DNA of 64,000 bases from Methylococcus sp. EFPC2 (GTDB lineage: Bacteria; Pseudomonadota; Gammaproteobacteria; Methylococcales; Methylococcaceae), in contig NZ_CP070491.1 of NCBI RefSeq assembly GCF_016925495.1, forward strand, positions 1,984,001-2,048,000, in the 5' to 3' direction. The position numbers and the translations under genes are program-made. Positions 29,576 to 39,041 of the stretch are shown here, one piece after another (position 1 is the first letter of the stretch; each line of letters begins with the position of its first letter). Below the pieces are notes generated by a model, which was not told the origin of the DNA, did not search any database, and saw only the letters and a program-made list of their open reading frames with translations.

Positions 29576-31006
29576 ATGAACGGCATACTGCTCGGAATTT
29601 TCGCCTACATACTCGTGCAATTATTCATCGGGATCGTGCTTTCCAAGCGCATCCGCGACGAGAGCGACTACCTCCTGGCCGGACGCAGCCTGGGGCTGGG
29701 CTTCGGTTCCTTTACCGTTTTCGCCACCTGGTTCGGCGCGGAAACCTGCGTCGGCGCAGCCGGCTCCGTCTATAAATCCGGACTGTCGGGCGGCTCGGCG
29801 GACCCCTTCGGCTATGCCGCCTGCCTGCTGCTGATGGGCCTGCTGTTCGCGGGTACGCTGTGGCGCATGCGATTGACGACCCTGGCCGACCTGTTCCGCC
29901 AGCGTTATTCGCCGGGCGTGGAAAAGCTGGTCGTCCTCATGCTGGCGCCCACCTCGGTGATCTGGGCCGCTGCGCAGATCCGGGCGTTCGGCCAGGTCAT
30001 CTCGGCGTCCTCGAGTTTCGAGGTGGACCTGGCGATCACCCTGGCCGCCGGCGTGGTGATCGTCTACACGGTCTATGGCGGCTTGCTGGCTGACGTGTAT
30101 ACCGACTTCGTGCAAGGCATCGCCCTGATCGTGGGCTTAGGGATGCTGTATTACGTCATCATGGACGCCAACGGCGGATTGGCCGCCACCGTGAACGCCA
30201 TCGATCCCGCCCGGCTGAATATCTTCGGCGGCGACAAACCGCCGCTGGAACGGCTGGAAGCCTGGGCCATCCCTGTGACCGGCTCGCTGTTCGCCCAGGA
30301 GCTGGTATCCCGCGTGCTGGCCAGCCGCTCGTCCGCGGTAGCGCGCGGCGCCTGCCTCTGGGGCGGAGGCATCTATCTCGCGGTCGGCCTGCTGCCGGTA
30401 CTGATCGGACTGGCCGGCATGCGGCTCATGCCGGGTTTGGACGACCCGGAACAGATACTGCCGAAACTCGCCCAACAGCATCTGTCCGAATTCGTCTACA
30501 TCCTGTTCGCCGGCGCACTGATTTCCGCCATCTTGTCCACGGTCGACAGCGCCCTGCTGGCCGCGGCGGCGCTCACCTCGCACAACCTGATCCTGCCCAT
30601 GGCCGGCCAGGTCAGCGAGGTCGCCAAGGTCCGCGTAGCCCGCGTCGCGGTGGTCATCTACGGTTTGATCGCCTATCTCCTGGCCTTGCAATCGGAGGGC
30701 GTCCACGACCTGGTCGAGCAGGCCTCGGCCTTCGGCGGCGCGGGCGTGTTCGTGGTCATCCTGTTCGGCCTGTACACCTCCCATGGCGCGCACCATAGCG
30801 CCTATGCCGCCCTGCTCCTGGGCATCCTGGGCTGGCTGCTGGCCGACAAGGCCTTCGGGCTGAGCACGCCTTACCTGGTCTCCCTGGTTTTCGCCGTGTT
30901 GGCCTATCTGTTCGTGGGCCTGCTGGAACGCTGGAAACCAACCTGGTCATCCGCCCCTAGTGCTGCCAGTGCGCGTGGAGTCGGCGGCAACGAAACCCCG
31001 GATTGA
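29576..31006 (+). CDS. Sodium:solute symporter family protein
   Basis: 476 residues with about 13 hydrophobic helices of the SSS family (LeuT-like fold). The N-terminal segment LLAGRSLGLGFGSFTVFATWFGAET and the central GRIYVVYGGLLADVYTDFVQG-like region fit the family. The C-terminus is polar and short. The substrate (sugar, amino acid, proline or another solute) cannot be told from the sequence. It starts 42 bases after the SRPBCC gene. Confidence 0.9.
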   Translation: MNGILLGIFAYILVQLFIGIVLSKRIRDESDYLLAGRSLGLGFGSFTVFATWFGAETCVGAAGSVYKSGLSGGSADPFGYAACLLLMGLLFAGTLWRMRLTTLADLFRQRYSPGVEKLVVLMLAPTSVIWAAAQIRAFGQVISASSSFEVDLAITLAAGVVIVYTVYGGLLADVYTDFVQGIALIVGLGMLYYVIMDANGGLAATVNAIDPARLNIFGGDKPPLERLEAWAIPVTGSLFAQELVSRVLASRSSAVARGACLWGGGIYLAVGLLPVLIGLAGMRLMPGLDDPEQILPKLAQQHLSEFVYILFAGALISAILSTVDSALLAAAALTSHNLILPMAGQVSEVAKVRVARVAVVIYGLIAYLLALQSEGVHDLVEQASAFGGAGVFVVILFGLYTSHGAHHSAYAALLLGILGWLLADKAFGLSTPYLVSLVFAVLAYLFVGLLERWKPTWSSAPSAASARGVGGNETPD

Positions 31007-31111
31007 CGCCAAGGCTGGCTCAGCCTGTCCATCACGTCCTGGGCGACACGCGCGTGATCTTCTGGATGACCTAGGCGTTCCAGCAATATCGGAATTTCCG
31101 AGACGAGAGGA

Positions 31112-32305
31112 TCAAGCGGACGCCGGAGGTTTACCGACGGCAATCTGGTCGAGTGCGGCGCGCGCTGCGTCCAGATCGACGTGACTGCGCGGCACCCAGT
31201 CCTCGCCCCAATAAAAGTTGCAACTGGTCTCAGCGCGCAGCAGCCGCCACTGGGCCTCCGCCAAGGCGTGCCAGAGCGCCGGGTCGTGCAGTTCGGCGCT
31301 GATGGCGTGATCGCGAACTGCATGGAATGCCGAGCTGACTTCCCGAACACGAGCCAGCGCGTCTTTCTGGGTTTGCGACCCGGTCCATTGCAGGAAATCG
31401 CGGCCATGATGCCAGCCGGTGTTCCATGCGCCCTGCTTGACCCGAACCTCGCCGTGGGCACCATGGCGGTCCAGATAATCGTGAATGAAGGTGGGGCGGA
31501 TGGGGCCTTCGTCGCGGGCATTGTCCATGAGCTCGCGATAGAAGCAGGTCCAAAAATTGCTGCCTTTGGTGACATTGCGGAACCAGCCGCCGTTCTCGCC
31601 GTCCGTGCAGGTGGTCACCAGCGGCTCGAAATTGCACCAATGCGTGCGGTGCTTGACCTCGTGCTCGAACCAGGAATACTCCATGCCCGCCTCCTGCGCA
31701 TCGGACAGCTCCCGGTCGCGCACGATGACGATTATTTCGGCTCCACCGTGTCGGGCGATATGCGGGCGATAGCGCAACTCCTGCCAACTGATCGCATCGA
31801 TCGGCTCCACATGTTCACTGTCGACGATGACGTAGCGGTAGCCCTGGGCCGCCAGGAGTGGGATCAGCTCCATCGAAAAACCCATCTCGGGCGGCCAGAA
31901 GCCGTCGAAATGCTCACGCCAGAACAAATGGCGGGCGATGCCGCGCCAGCGAACCAGGTGTTCCTCGCGATCCTCGGCCGGTATCAGCGGCAATACCGGG
32001 TGGTAATAGCCGGTGCCGAGGATATCGATGATGTTGCGATTCTGCCAGTGCCAAAGCAGGGTGCCGCAATCGACGATCCCGTACACCCGCTGTTGAAAGC
32101 CGGGGTCCGACAAGACCTCCAGCAAGGAGCCGGACACCGACAGATGCACCCGCCCGACATCCTCGTAACCCCACAGCGAACGGGCGATGCGGTCGTAGGC
32201 GTAGAGTATTTCCTTGGCTTCCCAGTCGTTGTTCGCAAACAGCAGATCGAAATTGCCCGGAGGCTGGTGCAGGTTCAAAACCAGTGCGTGATGTATGGGC
32301 GACAT
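31112..32305 (-). CDS. Glycoside hydrolase family 57 protein
   Basis: 397 residues with the GH57 (beta/alpha)7 fold. The N-terminal HHALVLNLHQPPGN is the first conserved motif (HQP). WPPEMGFSMELI holds the candidate nucleophile Glu, and TTCTDGENGGWF holds the candidate acid/base Asp. Members act on alpha-glucans such as glycogen; the exact activity (amylase, glucanotransferase or other) is not evident. I chose the ATG at 32305 because GGAGG lies just upstream and the conserved HQP motif follows. It is divergent from the GTPase gene. Confidence 0.9.
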   Translation of the reverse strand: MSPIHHALVLNLHQPPGNFDLLFANNDWEAKEILYAYDRIARSLWGYEDVGRVHLSVSGSLLEVLSDPGFQQRVYGIVDCGTLLWHWQNRNIIDILGTGYYHPVLPLIPAEDREEHLVRWRGIARHLFWREHFDGFWPPEMGFSMELIPLLAAQGYRYVIVDSEHVEPIDAISWQELRYRPHIARHGGAEIIVIVRDRELSDAQEAGMEYSWFEHEVKHRTHWCNFEPLVTTCTDGENGGWFRNVTKGSNFWTCFYRELMDNARDEGPIRPTFIHDYLDRHGAHGEVRVKQGAWNTGWHHGRDFLQWTGSQTQKDALARVREVSSAFHAVRDHAISAELHDPALWHALAEAQWRLLRAETSCNFYWGEDWVPRSHVDLDAARAALDQIAVGKPPASA

Positions 32306-32449
32306 GACGATAACCTCCAAGCGATATGTGGGCTGGCCGAAAAGATGCTCGCTATCCCGCGCGAACCGGGAGTGGCTGCCTTCCGGCAGCGGTTGGTTTA
32401 TTTTGCGCATAAATCCGCCGCGCTGCCAGGCATTCGAGACGAGCAAAAT

Positions 32450-34237
32450 ATGCGCAACGCCATCGTGTACAATCCTGCTTTTCGAGCCCCGCCCCCCGCT
32501 TTGAACCGACTAGACACCCTGCTCGCCGCCGTTGCCCCCCTGCAACGCCGCTACCGCGAAGTGCTCGGCAAATGCCACGACGAAAGCCGCGCCCGCGCCT
32601 TGTCGGCCCAGCTCGGCTCGCTCGCGCTGGCTCAGGCCTATCTGGAAAGTCTCAAGGCCCCGCCCGACCGTCCGCTGCAAATCGCCGCCATCGGCCCTAC
32701 CCAGGCCGGCAAGAGCACGGTGGTCAATTTGCTGTTGGGCGAAGACCAGGCCGTGGTCAGCCCGCTCGCCGGCTATACCGTGCATCCCCAGGGCTTCCCG
32801 CTCAACCTGGACGACAGTGACTGGGGCTGGCTGGACGATTTTTTCAGAACGTATCGACGCTGTCGGCCGGACCAGTTGCCGGAAGCGAGTTACGATGCCT
32901 ATGGCCTGGCCTCGAGCGTCCATCAACCGGACTCCGCATTGCCCGCCTGCGTCGTATGGGACACGCCGGATTTCGACTCGGTGGACGCCGCCGATTATCA
33001 GGCCGGCGTACTACGGGCCGCGGCCCTGGCCGACGTGTTGCTGGTGGTGGTCAGCAAGGACAAATATGCCGACCAGACCGTGTGGGAGACCGTATCCCTG
33101 CTCGCGCCTCTGGCACAACAAACGGTATTTTGTCTTAACAAGACACCCTCCGAAGTCGGCGCCACCCTCGCGCGCTCGCTCGCGGAGAAATGGCAGGTGG
33201 TCCGACAAGACCCGGTGCCGCAGGTGGTCGCCCTGCCCTACCTCGATCCCGAGAATGCCGCCACGCTGCGGGAAATGGAGCTGGGGACGGCGCGTCTGCG
33301 CACCGAAGTTGCCCGGGCGGCCCGCGCCGTGAAACGAACCGATCCGGAAAAACTGGCCTTGCAGTTGCTGCGCCAACATTGGGAGCAATGGCTGGCACCG
33401 GTGCGTGCGGAACAGCGGGCGCACGAAGAATGGCGATCACTGATAGCCGAAGCGCTGAACGAAGCCCTGGCCCTCTACACAAGGGACTATCTGGATCAAC
33501 CCCGCCATTACGAAACCTTCCAACGGGCGATGGCGGAACTCCTGGTTCTGCTGGAAATCCCCGGTCTGGCCGGCATATTGTTGAACGCCCGAAAGTTGGT
33601 GACCTGGCCGGTCCGCCAACTGACCCGCCTCGGCTCCTCACGCAAGAACGAAACGGACAAGGAAGCCGACATCCTGCTCCATGTCGTCGAGCATCTGTAT
33701 ATCCGGCTGGGTGACGGCGCCTTGGACCGGAGCACCGATACACACGCCCTGGAAAACTGGTGGCGGGAACTGGGCAAGCTGTTGCGCGAAACGCGTTCCC
33801 GGGGCGTAGTACAGGCCGAACGGGAGATCGCCGCCTACCGCCTCGCCTTTCGTCCGGAAATCGAATCGACCGCGCGCGAACTCTATGAGCGTTTGAGCCG
33901 GCACCCGGCCATACTGAACAGCCTGCGCGCCACGCGCGTAACCACCGACGCCGCCGCCCTGGCCGTCGCTTTGCACACCGGCGGGCTGGGTATACACGAC
34001 TTCATACTGGCCCCGGCCATACTGTCGCTCACCAGCCTGCTGGCCGAGAGTGCCCTGGGACGGTACCTGCACAAGGCCGAAGCCGACTTGAAAAAACGCC
34101 AACTGGAACGCGTGCGTCGATTATTCGAGCTTCATGTGCGCGACCCGCTGACCCAATTGCCGCAACGATTGACTGGCGCAGAGCGCTTCAATCTGGCCCC
34201 GGAAGCGATAAACCAGGCCGAGCAGTTGCTGAAATAG
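32450..34237 (+). CDS. P-loop GTPase-like protein, dynamin/EngA-type G domain
   Basis: About 595 residues. A G1 P-loop GPTQAGKST, a G3-like DTPDFDS, and NKTP in the G4 position (normally NKxD, so the specificity Asp is replaced) are seen. The remaining 380 residues are mostly helical, with a weakly hydrophobic C-terminal region (IHDFILAPAILSLTSLLAES) that may bind membrane. The frame is open far upstream, but that part opposes the GH57 gene and is not believed. Start is uncertain: ATG 32450 or TTG 32501. A TACAAT at 32468-32473 could be a promoter -10, which would favour the TTG. Function unknown. Confidence 0.75.
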   Translation: MRNAIVYNPAFRAPPPALNRLDTLLAAVAPLQRRYREVLGKCHDESRARALSAQLGSLALAQAYLESLKAPPDRPLQIAAIGPTQAGKSTVVNLLLGEDQAVVSPLAGYTVHPQGFPLNLDDSDWGWLDDFFRTYRRCRPDQLPEASYDAYGLASSVHQPDSALPACVVWDTPDFDSVDAADYQAGVLRAAALADVLLVVVSKDKYADQTVWETVSLLAPLAQQTVFCLNKTPSEVGATLARSLAEKWQVVRQDPVPQVVALPYLDPENAATLREMELGTARLRTEVARAARAVKRTDPEKLALQLLRQHWEQWLAPVRAEQRAHEEWRSLIAEALNEALALYTRDYLDQPRHYETFQRAMAELLVLLEIPGLAGILLNARKLVTWPVRQLTRLGSSRKNETDKEADILLHVVEHLYIRLGDGALDRSTDTHALENWWRELGKLLRETRSRGVVQAEREIAAYRLAFRPEIESTARELYERLSRHPAILNSLRATRVTTDAAALAVALHTGGLGIHDFILAPAILSLTSLLAESALGRYLHKAEADLKKRQLERVRRLFELHVRDPLTQLPQRLTGAERFNLAPEAINQAEQLLK

Positions 34238-34271
34238 GGGCTATCGGGAAAAGATGATCCGGTTAAACGGA

Positions 34272-34294
34272 TAAAAAAAGACCGGCGACCGGGC
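34272..34294 (-). terminator. Rho-independent terminator, minus strand
   Basis: On the minus strand a CCGG-TCG-CCGG hairpin is followed by a run of seven Ts. It lies downstream of the EamA transporter gene, whose stop is at 34549, and most likely ends that transcript. Confidence 0.55.
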
Positions 34295-34374
34295 GGCTTT
34301 AAAGCGCGCATCGCATGGCCGGGCGACTTGATGAGGAGATTTCCAAACCTTCTGCGAACAGCCCGGTCGCCGGT
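34281..34374. repeat. Long-range inverted repeat, 14-bp perfect arms
   Basis: ACCGGCGACCGGGC at 34281-34294 has its exact complement GCCCGGTCGCCGGT at 34361-34374, 66 bases apart. Each arm also folds on itself (CCGG-CGA-CCGG). The 311-base stretch 34238-34548 holds no gene that I can support; this structure is its main content. It may be a structured 3' leader or a small RNA. Confidence 0.7.
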
Positions 34375-34548
34375 TAAAGGGAAGATACACCGGTAACTAC
34401 TTAGCAGAACTCGCGCCACGAACAAAGCCACGGTTTTTCAAAACCTTACACGCAACCAAGCGCATCGGATTGCGCCCTGCTGAGGCAAATCACGACGTAG
34501 TGCGTGGAAAGCCCCGATCAGCCGTAGCTCATCCGATACAGCACCACC

Positions 34549-35601
34549 TTATCGTCGGTGACCATGCCGATGATGGATGTCGGGAAAATGAGGATGGCTA
34601 TGCCTCAGCGGCTCATGGCGGTGGCGATGGCGGTGTCGGGTTCCCGGCGGCGCCGGTTCGTCATGCTCGTGCTGATGATGCTCGTCGTGCACATGGACAT
34701 GATCGTGTTCGATCGCATCGTGCGTGTGCTCATGGCTGTGCCGCTCGGTCAAATGCAGCCATACCCCCAGCCCCATGAGCGCGGCGGCGGCGATCAAGCG
34801 GGAGTCGACCGGCTCCCCCAGCAGCAACACGGAGCACAACGCGCCGAACAGCGGAGCCTGCGAAAAATACGCACTGGTACGGGCGGTGCCCAAATGCCTC
34901 AGACCCACGACGAACAGGGTTAGACTCACCCCATAGCTCAGCCATCCCAGCAGCAAGGCCTCCATTGCAGGGACCCACGCCGGCCAGCCCTCGCCGAGAT
35001 AAGCCGAGAGCCCCAGATTGGCCGCACCCGCGACGAGCCCTTTGACCGAGGCCAGCCACACGGCATCCAGATGCGCAACCTTCCGTGTCACATTGTTATC
35101 CACGGCCCAGCACAGACAGGCCCCCAACACGGCGGCGGCCCCGCTGCTCAAGGCCAGTTCCCCGCCTTCTCGCACCCCCAACACGGCGGCTCCCGCCACG
35201 ATGGCGACCATCCCAATGGCGATACGCGTGTCAAAATTCTCGCGGAACCAGAACCAGGCCAGCAGGGTGGTGAATACGCCTTCGGCGTTGAGCAATAACG
35301 AAGCGGATGCGGCACCCTGCCCGCTCAAGCCGACCATCAGCAGCACGGGGGCCACCATGCCCCCCAGCACCGTGGAGGCGCCCAGGCTAAGCCATTCGCG
35401 TCCTTCGGGAAAGGTCGCCGGCAAGCGCCGGGCCCAGCGATAAAACGTAAGCCCGAGGCCGGAACCGGCGTAGAGCCAGCCTGCGAGACCCCATGGTCCC
35501 ACATCCGCCAACAGCCATTTCGCGGCAGGCACGGAAAGACCGAACAAAAACGCCGCAGCCAGGGCAGCGCCCGGACCTATGCTGACGATATGTTGATACA
35601 T
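34549..35601 (-). CDS. EamA-family (DMT) transporter with histidine-rich C-terminal tail
   Basis: 350 residues with about ten hydrophobic helices and two EamA repeats, a drug/metabolite-type exporter of the inner membrane. The last 65 or so residues form an unusual hydrophilic tail dense in His (HSHEHTHDAIEHDHVHVHDEH and HRHRHRHEP), like metal-binding segments of nickel or zinc proteins. This could sense or buffer metal ions, which is inference. I chose the ATG at 35601, with GGAGG just upstream; the open frame extends further. Substrate unknown. Confidence 0.85.
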   Translation of the reverse strand: MYQHIVSIGPGAALAAAFLFGLSVPAAKWLLADVGPWGLAGWLYAGSGLGLTFYRWARRLPATFPEGREWLSLGASTVLGGMVAPVLLMVGLSGQGAASASLLLNAEGVFTTLLAWFWFRENFDTRIAIGMVAIVAGAAVLGVREGGELALSSGAAAVLGACLCWAVDNNVTRKVAHLDAVWLASVKGLVAGAANLGLSAYLGEGWPAWVPAMEALLLGWLSYGVSLTLFVVGLRHLGTARTSAYFSQAPLFGALCSVLLLGEPVDSRLIAAAALMGLGVWLHLTERHSHEHTHDAIEHDHVHVHDEHHQHEHDEPAPPGTRHRHRHRHEPLRHSHPHFPDIHHRHGHRR

Positions 35602-35692
35602 CGCCTTCCCTCCTCCCAGATATCCGTTCGCACCACCATCCTGCACCGATCGCCTACCGGCTTGCATGACCAAGCATGCGCGGGCCGGATGC

Positions 35693-36511
35693 TCATTGAA
35701 GTGTGGTCCTGGGGGCGACCGAAACGCCGCGAACCCCATTCTTTTCTATCGCCCTGGCCACCAGCCCGTTAGCCTTGATGTCCTCGACGAACTCCCTCAG
35801 GAGTTGCACGCTGGCTGCACGATCCTTGGGCACACCTATGGCCTGCTGCACGGTACTGATGTGGCCGTCGAGTATGCGCGAGCCCGGCAGCTTGTCGGCA
35901 AACGCCATCAGCACCGGCTTGAGCCCAGCCAGCGCATCCAGATGTTCCTCGATGAATAGCCTATATGCGCCTTCGGTGCCAGGCACGCCCTCGACGCCGG
36001 GTACCCGCTCCAATCGCGCGCGCCTCAGGGTACGGCTCAATACCAGGTCGTATGCGCTCCTGGCGGAGATCGCGATACGCACGCCGTCGCGGTCCACGTC
36101 CGTGACAGTGTGCAAAGGGGATCCGGCCGGTACCAGATAAGTGGATTCGATTTCCGCATAGGCAGGACTGAAGCTGATGCCTTCCGCGCGCTCGGGTTCG
36201 ATGCCGAGGAAGGCCACATCCCAGGCACCGGCTCTCACGCCATCTGCCAACTTGCCCGCGGAATCGAACGTCACAATCTCGATCGGCACGCCCGCCCACC
36301 GACCGAGTTCCCGCGCCAGATCGAACGCGATACCGCCATATTGCCCGCTGACCGGATCCTTCGCAGTGAGCAGCATGTTGCCGATGTTGATACCGACGCG
36401 CAGCTTGCCGCTGGGTGCAAGACCCGAACGCCCGGAAGCGGCAATTTGAGAAGTTGTCGAGCAGGAAGCCAGCAGGACCAGACTGGCGACAATGATCGCA
36501 ATTTTCAACAC
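35693..36511 (-). CDS. Amino-acid-type solute-binding lipoprotein (SBP_bac_3)
   Basis: 272 residues with a lipoprotein signal (lipobox LASC) and a family 3 periplasmic binding-protein fold (LRVGINIGNMLLTAKDPVSGQYGGIAFDLARELG; DVAFLGIEPERAEGISFSPAY). Such proteins feed ABC transporters for amino acids or related solutes, but no permease gene is close by. The start is judged to be the GTG at 36511, directly before the hydrophobic signal, with AGGGG upstream; the longer frame to 36628 is not credible as a signal peptide. Confidence 0.85.
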   Translation of the reverse strand: MLKIAIIVASLVLLASCSTTSQIAASGRSGLAPSGKLRVGINIGNMLLTAKDPVSGQYGGIAFDLARELGRWAGVPIEIVTFDSAGKLADGVRAGAWDVAFLGIEPERAEGISFSPAYAEIESTYLVPAGSPLHTVTDVDRDGVRIAISARSAYDLVLSRTLRRARLERVPGVEGVPGTEGAYRLFIEEHLDALAGLKPVLMAFADKLPGSRILDGHISTVQQAIGVPKDRAASVQLLREFVEDIKANGLVARAIEKNGVRGVSVAPRTTLQ

Positions 36512-36680
36512 GGGAAGACCCCTGTCGTTTGGTGTGCGGCAGCGGCAAGGCCAGACTGCCGGAGATAAGGTGAGGCGGAACGCCACGGAACAGCCAAGTG
36601 TACATCGTTCGACCCGCTGAGCCCTCAAGGTGGCGAGCCGGCCGCCAGCCCAGCGATGCTTGCGCGCGCATACTGAAGCG

Positions 36681-37592
36681 TTAAAACAGATCCTCCAGTG
36701 CCGGGCGCTCGGGCTTTGCGCCGCGCGGACCTGCTCTATTCGCGCCGGTCTTCGGCGCTGGGGATGGAGTTTGGACTGGCCCGGTTTGATCTGACTTTCC
36801 GGATTTTTCGGCGGGTATGGAGGTGGCCTTAACCGCCGTTCCGGGTGCCGTGTCCTGCCGTGACGGCGAGGTTTCCGTCCAGCGCGCGGTTGGGGAGACG
36901 ATAATCAAGGTCTTATAACTTTCGACCCGGCGGGGCTGCCCGCGTTTCATCAGCGAGACGCCGGTATGGCGGTCAAGCTGATCGACCGGTCCGAATCCGC
37001 TATGGCCGATCAGGTGATAGAGCTCCTCGGCGCGATGATCCTCAATGCGAACGCAGCCGTGAGAAGCGGCCGCCCTCCCCATGTCACGCAGTGCGTCCCG
37101 GTCCAGGGAGGAATGCAGTGAGATGCCTGAATTGAAGAACACGGCCCAAAGCATCGGCGCATCATAGGGGCGGGACCAATGCCTGGAAGAAAAACCCTGT
37201 GGGCGATAATACCCTGAAGGCGTTTCCAAGCCCCGGGCACCGGTCGAAATCAGCCAGTAATAACGCAGCCCCCTCCCTCGTTGGTAGACCCTCAGAGTTT
37301 GGGCGCGCCCCCAGAACGGGTCAGTCTGCTTGTTGACGATGACGATCAGGTTATAGCTGTCGAAGCGGGATTCGAGCAGTGGGTTTGGCAACGACCTGGC
37401 TTCGGCCAGCGGCGGGTCCTGGTAAGGCTTAAAGGCTTTGCTGACGCCGAACCGATAGTCGGCGCGAGCGCCTTCGTCCAACTCGTAGCGCGGACTGGGA
37501 AAGCTGCGACCATAGCCCTCCCAAGACTCTGCCTGTGTCCCGGGCACCCAGCATAGGATGAACAGGCCCACGACTATCCATGCTCCCTTCAC
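36681..37592 (-). CDS. L,D-transpeptidase (YkuD domain)
   Basis: About 303 residues. A signal peptide (about 1-21, ending GTQA) is followed by an L,D-transpeptidase domain (about 67-235). The catalytic Cys is in the ASHGCVRI motif, with the upstream His in GISLHSS. It would form 3-3 cross-links or attach proteins to peptidoglycan in the periplasm. A proline- and lysine-rich tail (about 240-303) is low in complexity. The start is uncertain: GTG 37592 gives a clean signal peptide, and a TTG at 37718 is the far limit. Confidence 0.85.
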   Translation of the reverse strand: MKGAWIVVGLFILCWVPGTQAESWEGYGRSFPSPRYELDEGARADYRFGVSKAFKPYQDPPLAEARSLPNPLLESRFDSYNLIVIVNKQTDPFWGRAQTLRVYQRGRGLRYYWLISTGARGLETPSGYYRPQGFSSRHWSRPYDAPMLWAVFFNSGISLHSSLDRDALRDMGRAAASHGCVRIEDHRAEELYHLIGHSGFGPVDQLDRHTGVSLMKRGQPRRVESYKTLIIVSPTARWTETSPSRQDTAPGTAVKATSIPAEKSGKSDQTGPVQTPSPAPKTGANRAGPRGAKPERPALEDLF

Positions 37593-37967
37593 GACCAAGT
37601 GTGAAAACGGTGACAGTGCACAACCCCATTGTTGGTTTAAGCCACCCAAGCCCGGACCATAAACGATCCGCCGCGACAAGAAATGCCCATGACTATTTCC
37701 CGCGGCATCTCCTCGCAACCAAATTCTGGTTCACCCCCCCTTTGCGCTAATCCAAGCTTTAAAGACAAGGATGCCGCAGGCCCCAATCTCCGAGTTGAAA
37801 AGTAAGCCAGCTTGCTAACCAGAGTCGTGAGCGCATCAGCTTCATCAAGACTTTCATTGATTGTGTCGCCCTCAAGGGGACTTTGCCAGCTTCAGGTACT
37901 GAACGACAACTTTAGTCTGGGGGACATTCTTTGTTATGATAAGTGCCTCTCCGTAGTATCCAGTACC

Positions 37968-38042
37968 GGGCGGTTAGCTCAGCGGGAGAGCACTGCCTTC
38001 ACACGGCAGGGGTCGTAGGTTCGAACCCTACACCGCCCACCA
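37968..38042 (+). tRNA. tRNA-Val (anticodon CAC)
   Basis: 75 nt with encoded CCA. Acceptor stem GGGCGGT/ACCGCCC pairs perfectly; the T arm GGTTCGAACC is intact. The anticodon stem CTGCC/GGCAG encloses TTCACAC, giving CAC, which reads the Val codon GTG. A TATGAT at 37935-37940 may be its -10 box. Confidence 0.95.
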
Positions 38043-38054
38043 ATAAATCAATTG

Positions 38055-38450
38055 AGCCGTACGTGGCGTTCGTCACCGACCTGTTTGTCCGGCGCATCGC
38101 CCGGCTTCGCGCTGGAACAAGTGCTGTCTGTGCGACGGCCCGAACGAGACGGCGCACTGATCCATCATCGGACAGAGGCTCGTAGTACGTCAGCATCCGC
38201 GACAGCGAACGCCTGGCCGAGGCCGGTATCGAACCCTCTATGGGCAGTAAGGGCGGCCGCCATGACAACGCGCTGGCCGAGCCGAGCTGATCCACTGGCG
38301 GGCACCCTGGCGAACCCGGGAAGCCGTCGAACTGGCCACGCTCGATGGGTGTTTTGGTTCAACCACTCCAGGCTACTCGGACCCGCCGGGCATATTCCGT
38401 CCAGCAGAAGCTGAGGCAAACTACTGCCGGCAACCCGCCATTCCGGCCTG
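38055..38450 (+). pseudogene. IS3-family transposase remnant (OrfB-like, broken)
   Basis: Conserved pieces of the integrase core appear in order but in different frames: YVAFVTDLFVRRIA near 38060-38100; HSDRGS, then a stop, then YVSIRDSERLAEAGIEPSMG (38163-38252); GGRHDNALAE; and the C-terminal WFNHSRLLGPAGHIP near 38353-38405. An in-frame TAG interrupts the DRGSxYxS motif, and frameshifts separate the pieces, so no protein can be made. The 5' half of the element is missing. It lies immediately downstream of tRNA-Val. Confidence 0.8.
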
Positions 38451-38576
38451 ACTTAAACCAACCAGCCTCCACGGAAACCGGGGCGGTTCATTTGAGCCGT
38501 TGATGTGTGGTTTTTGCCACATCCCATCGAAATTTTTCCTAATTTTTACCCGTTTTCAGTACGCTATGGTAATAAA

Positions 38577-38607
38577 AAAGGCACATGACTTTAGGTCATG
38601 TGCCTTT
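38577..38607 (-). terminator. Rho-independent terminator of the tRNA cluster
   Basis: A 13-bp perfect stem (AAAGGCACATGAC with GTCATGTGCCTTT) around a 5-base loop, followed on the minus strand by a run of Ts. It lies just downstream of tRNA-Cys and ends the fMet-Gly-Cys transcript. Confidence 0.85.
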
Positions 38608-38632
38608 CAAGTATTTAATATGCTTAGAATTT

Positions 38633-38706
38633 TGGAGGCTGAGGTCGGAATCGAACCGGCGTCCACGGCTTTGCAGGCCGCTGCATGACCACTCTGCCAC
38701 TCAGCC
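38633..38706 (-). tRNA. tRNA-Cys (anticodon GCA)
   Basis: 74 nt with CCA. Acceptor GGCTGAG/CTCAGCC, D arm, anticodon arm with TGCAAA, and T arm GGTTCGATTCC are intact. The anticodon GCA is for Cys. It is the last gene of the fMet-Gly-Cys tRNA cluster. Confidence 0.95.
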
Positions 38707-38765
38707 CTTTGAGTGAACTCTTATAAACTAAAAAGCCGCGATCGAGTTCGCGGCTTTTCGGAATT

Positions 38766-38841
<76 letters not shown>

Positions 38842-38867
38842 AAAATTTGGTGTGGATCAATAATTAC

Positions 38868-38944
<77 letters not shown>

Positions 38945-39041
38945 TCAACGAAGAGAATTATACCGGATTTTCCGCCCATGGCAACACCCTCTTTGATGAA
39001 TGTGTGAAAATTATGGTTGGCGGGGAGGTTACGCCGGCCAT

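Noticed and set aside
31181-32449. Plus-strand open frame running through GH57 into the GTPase frame
   Set aside because: The stretch before 32450 is antisense to the well-supported GH57 gene and has no domain; only the part from about 32450 is credible coding.
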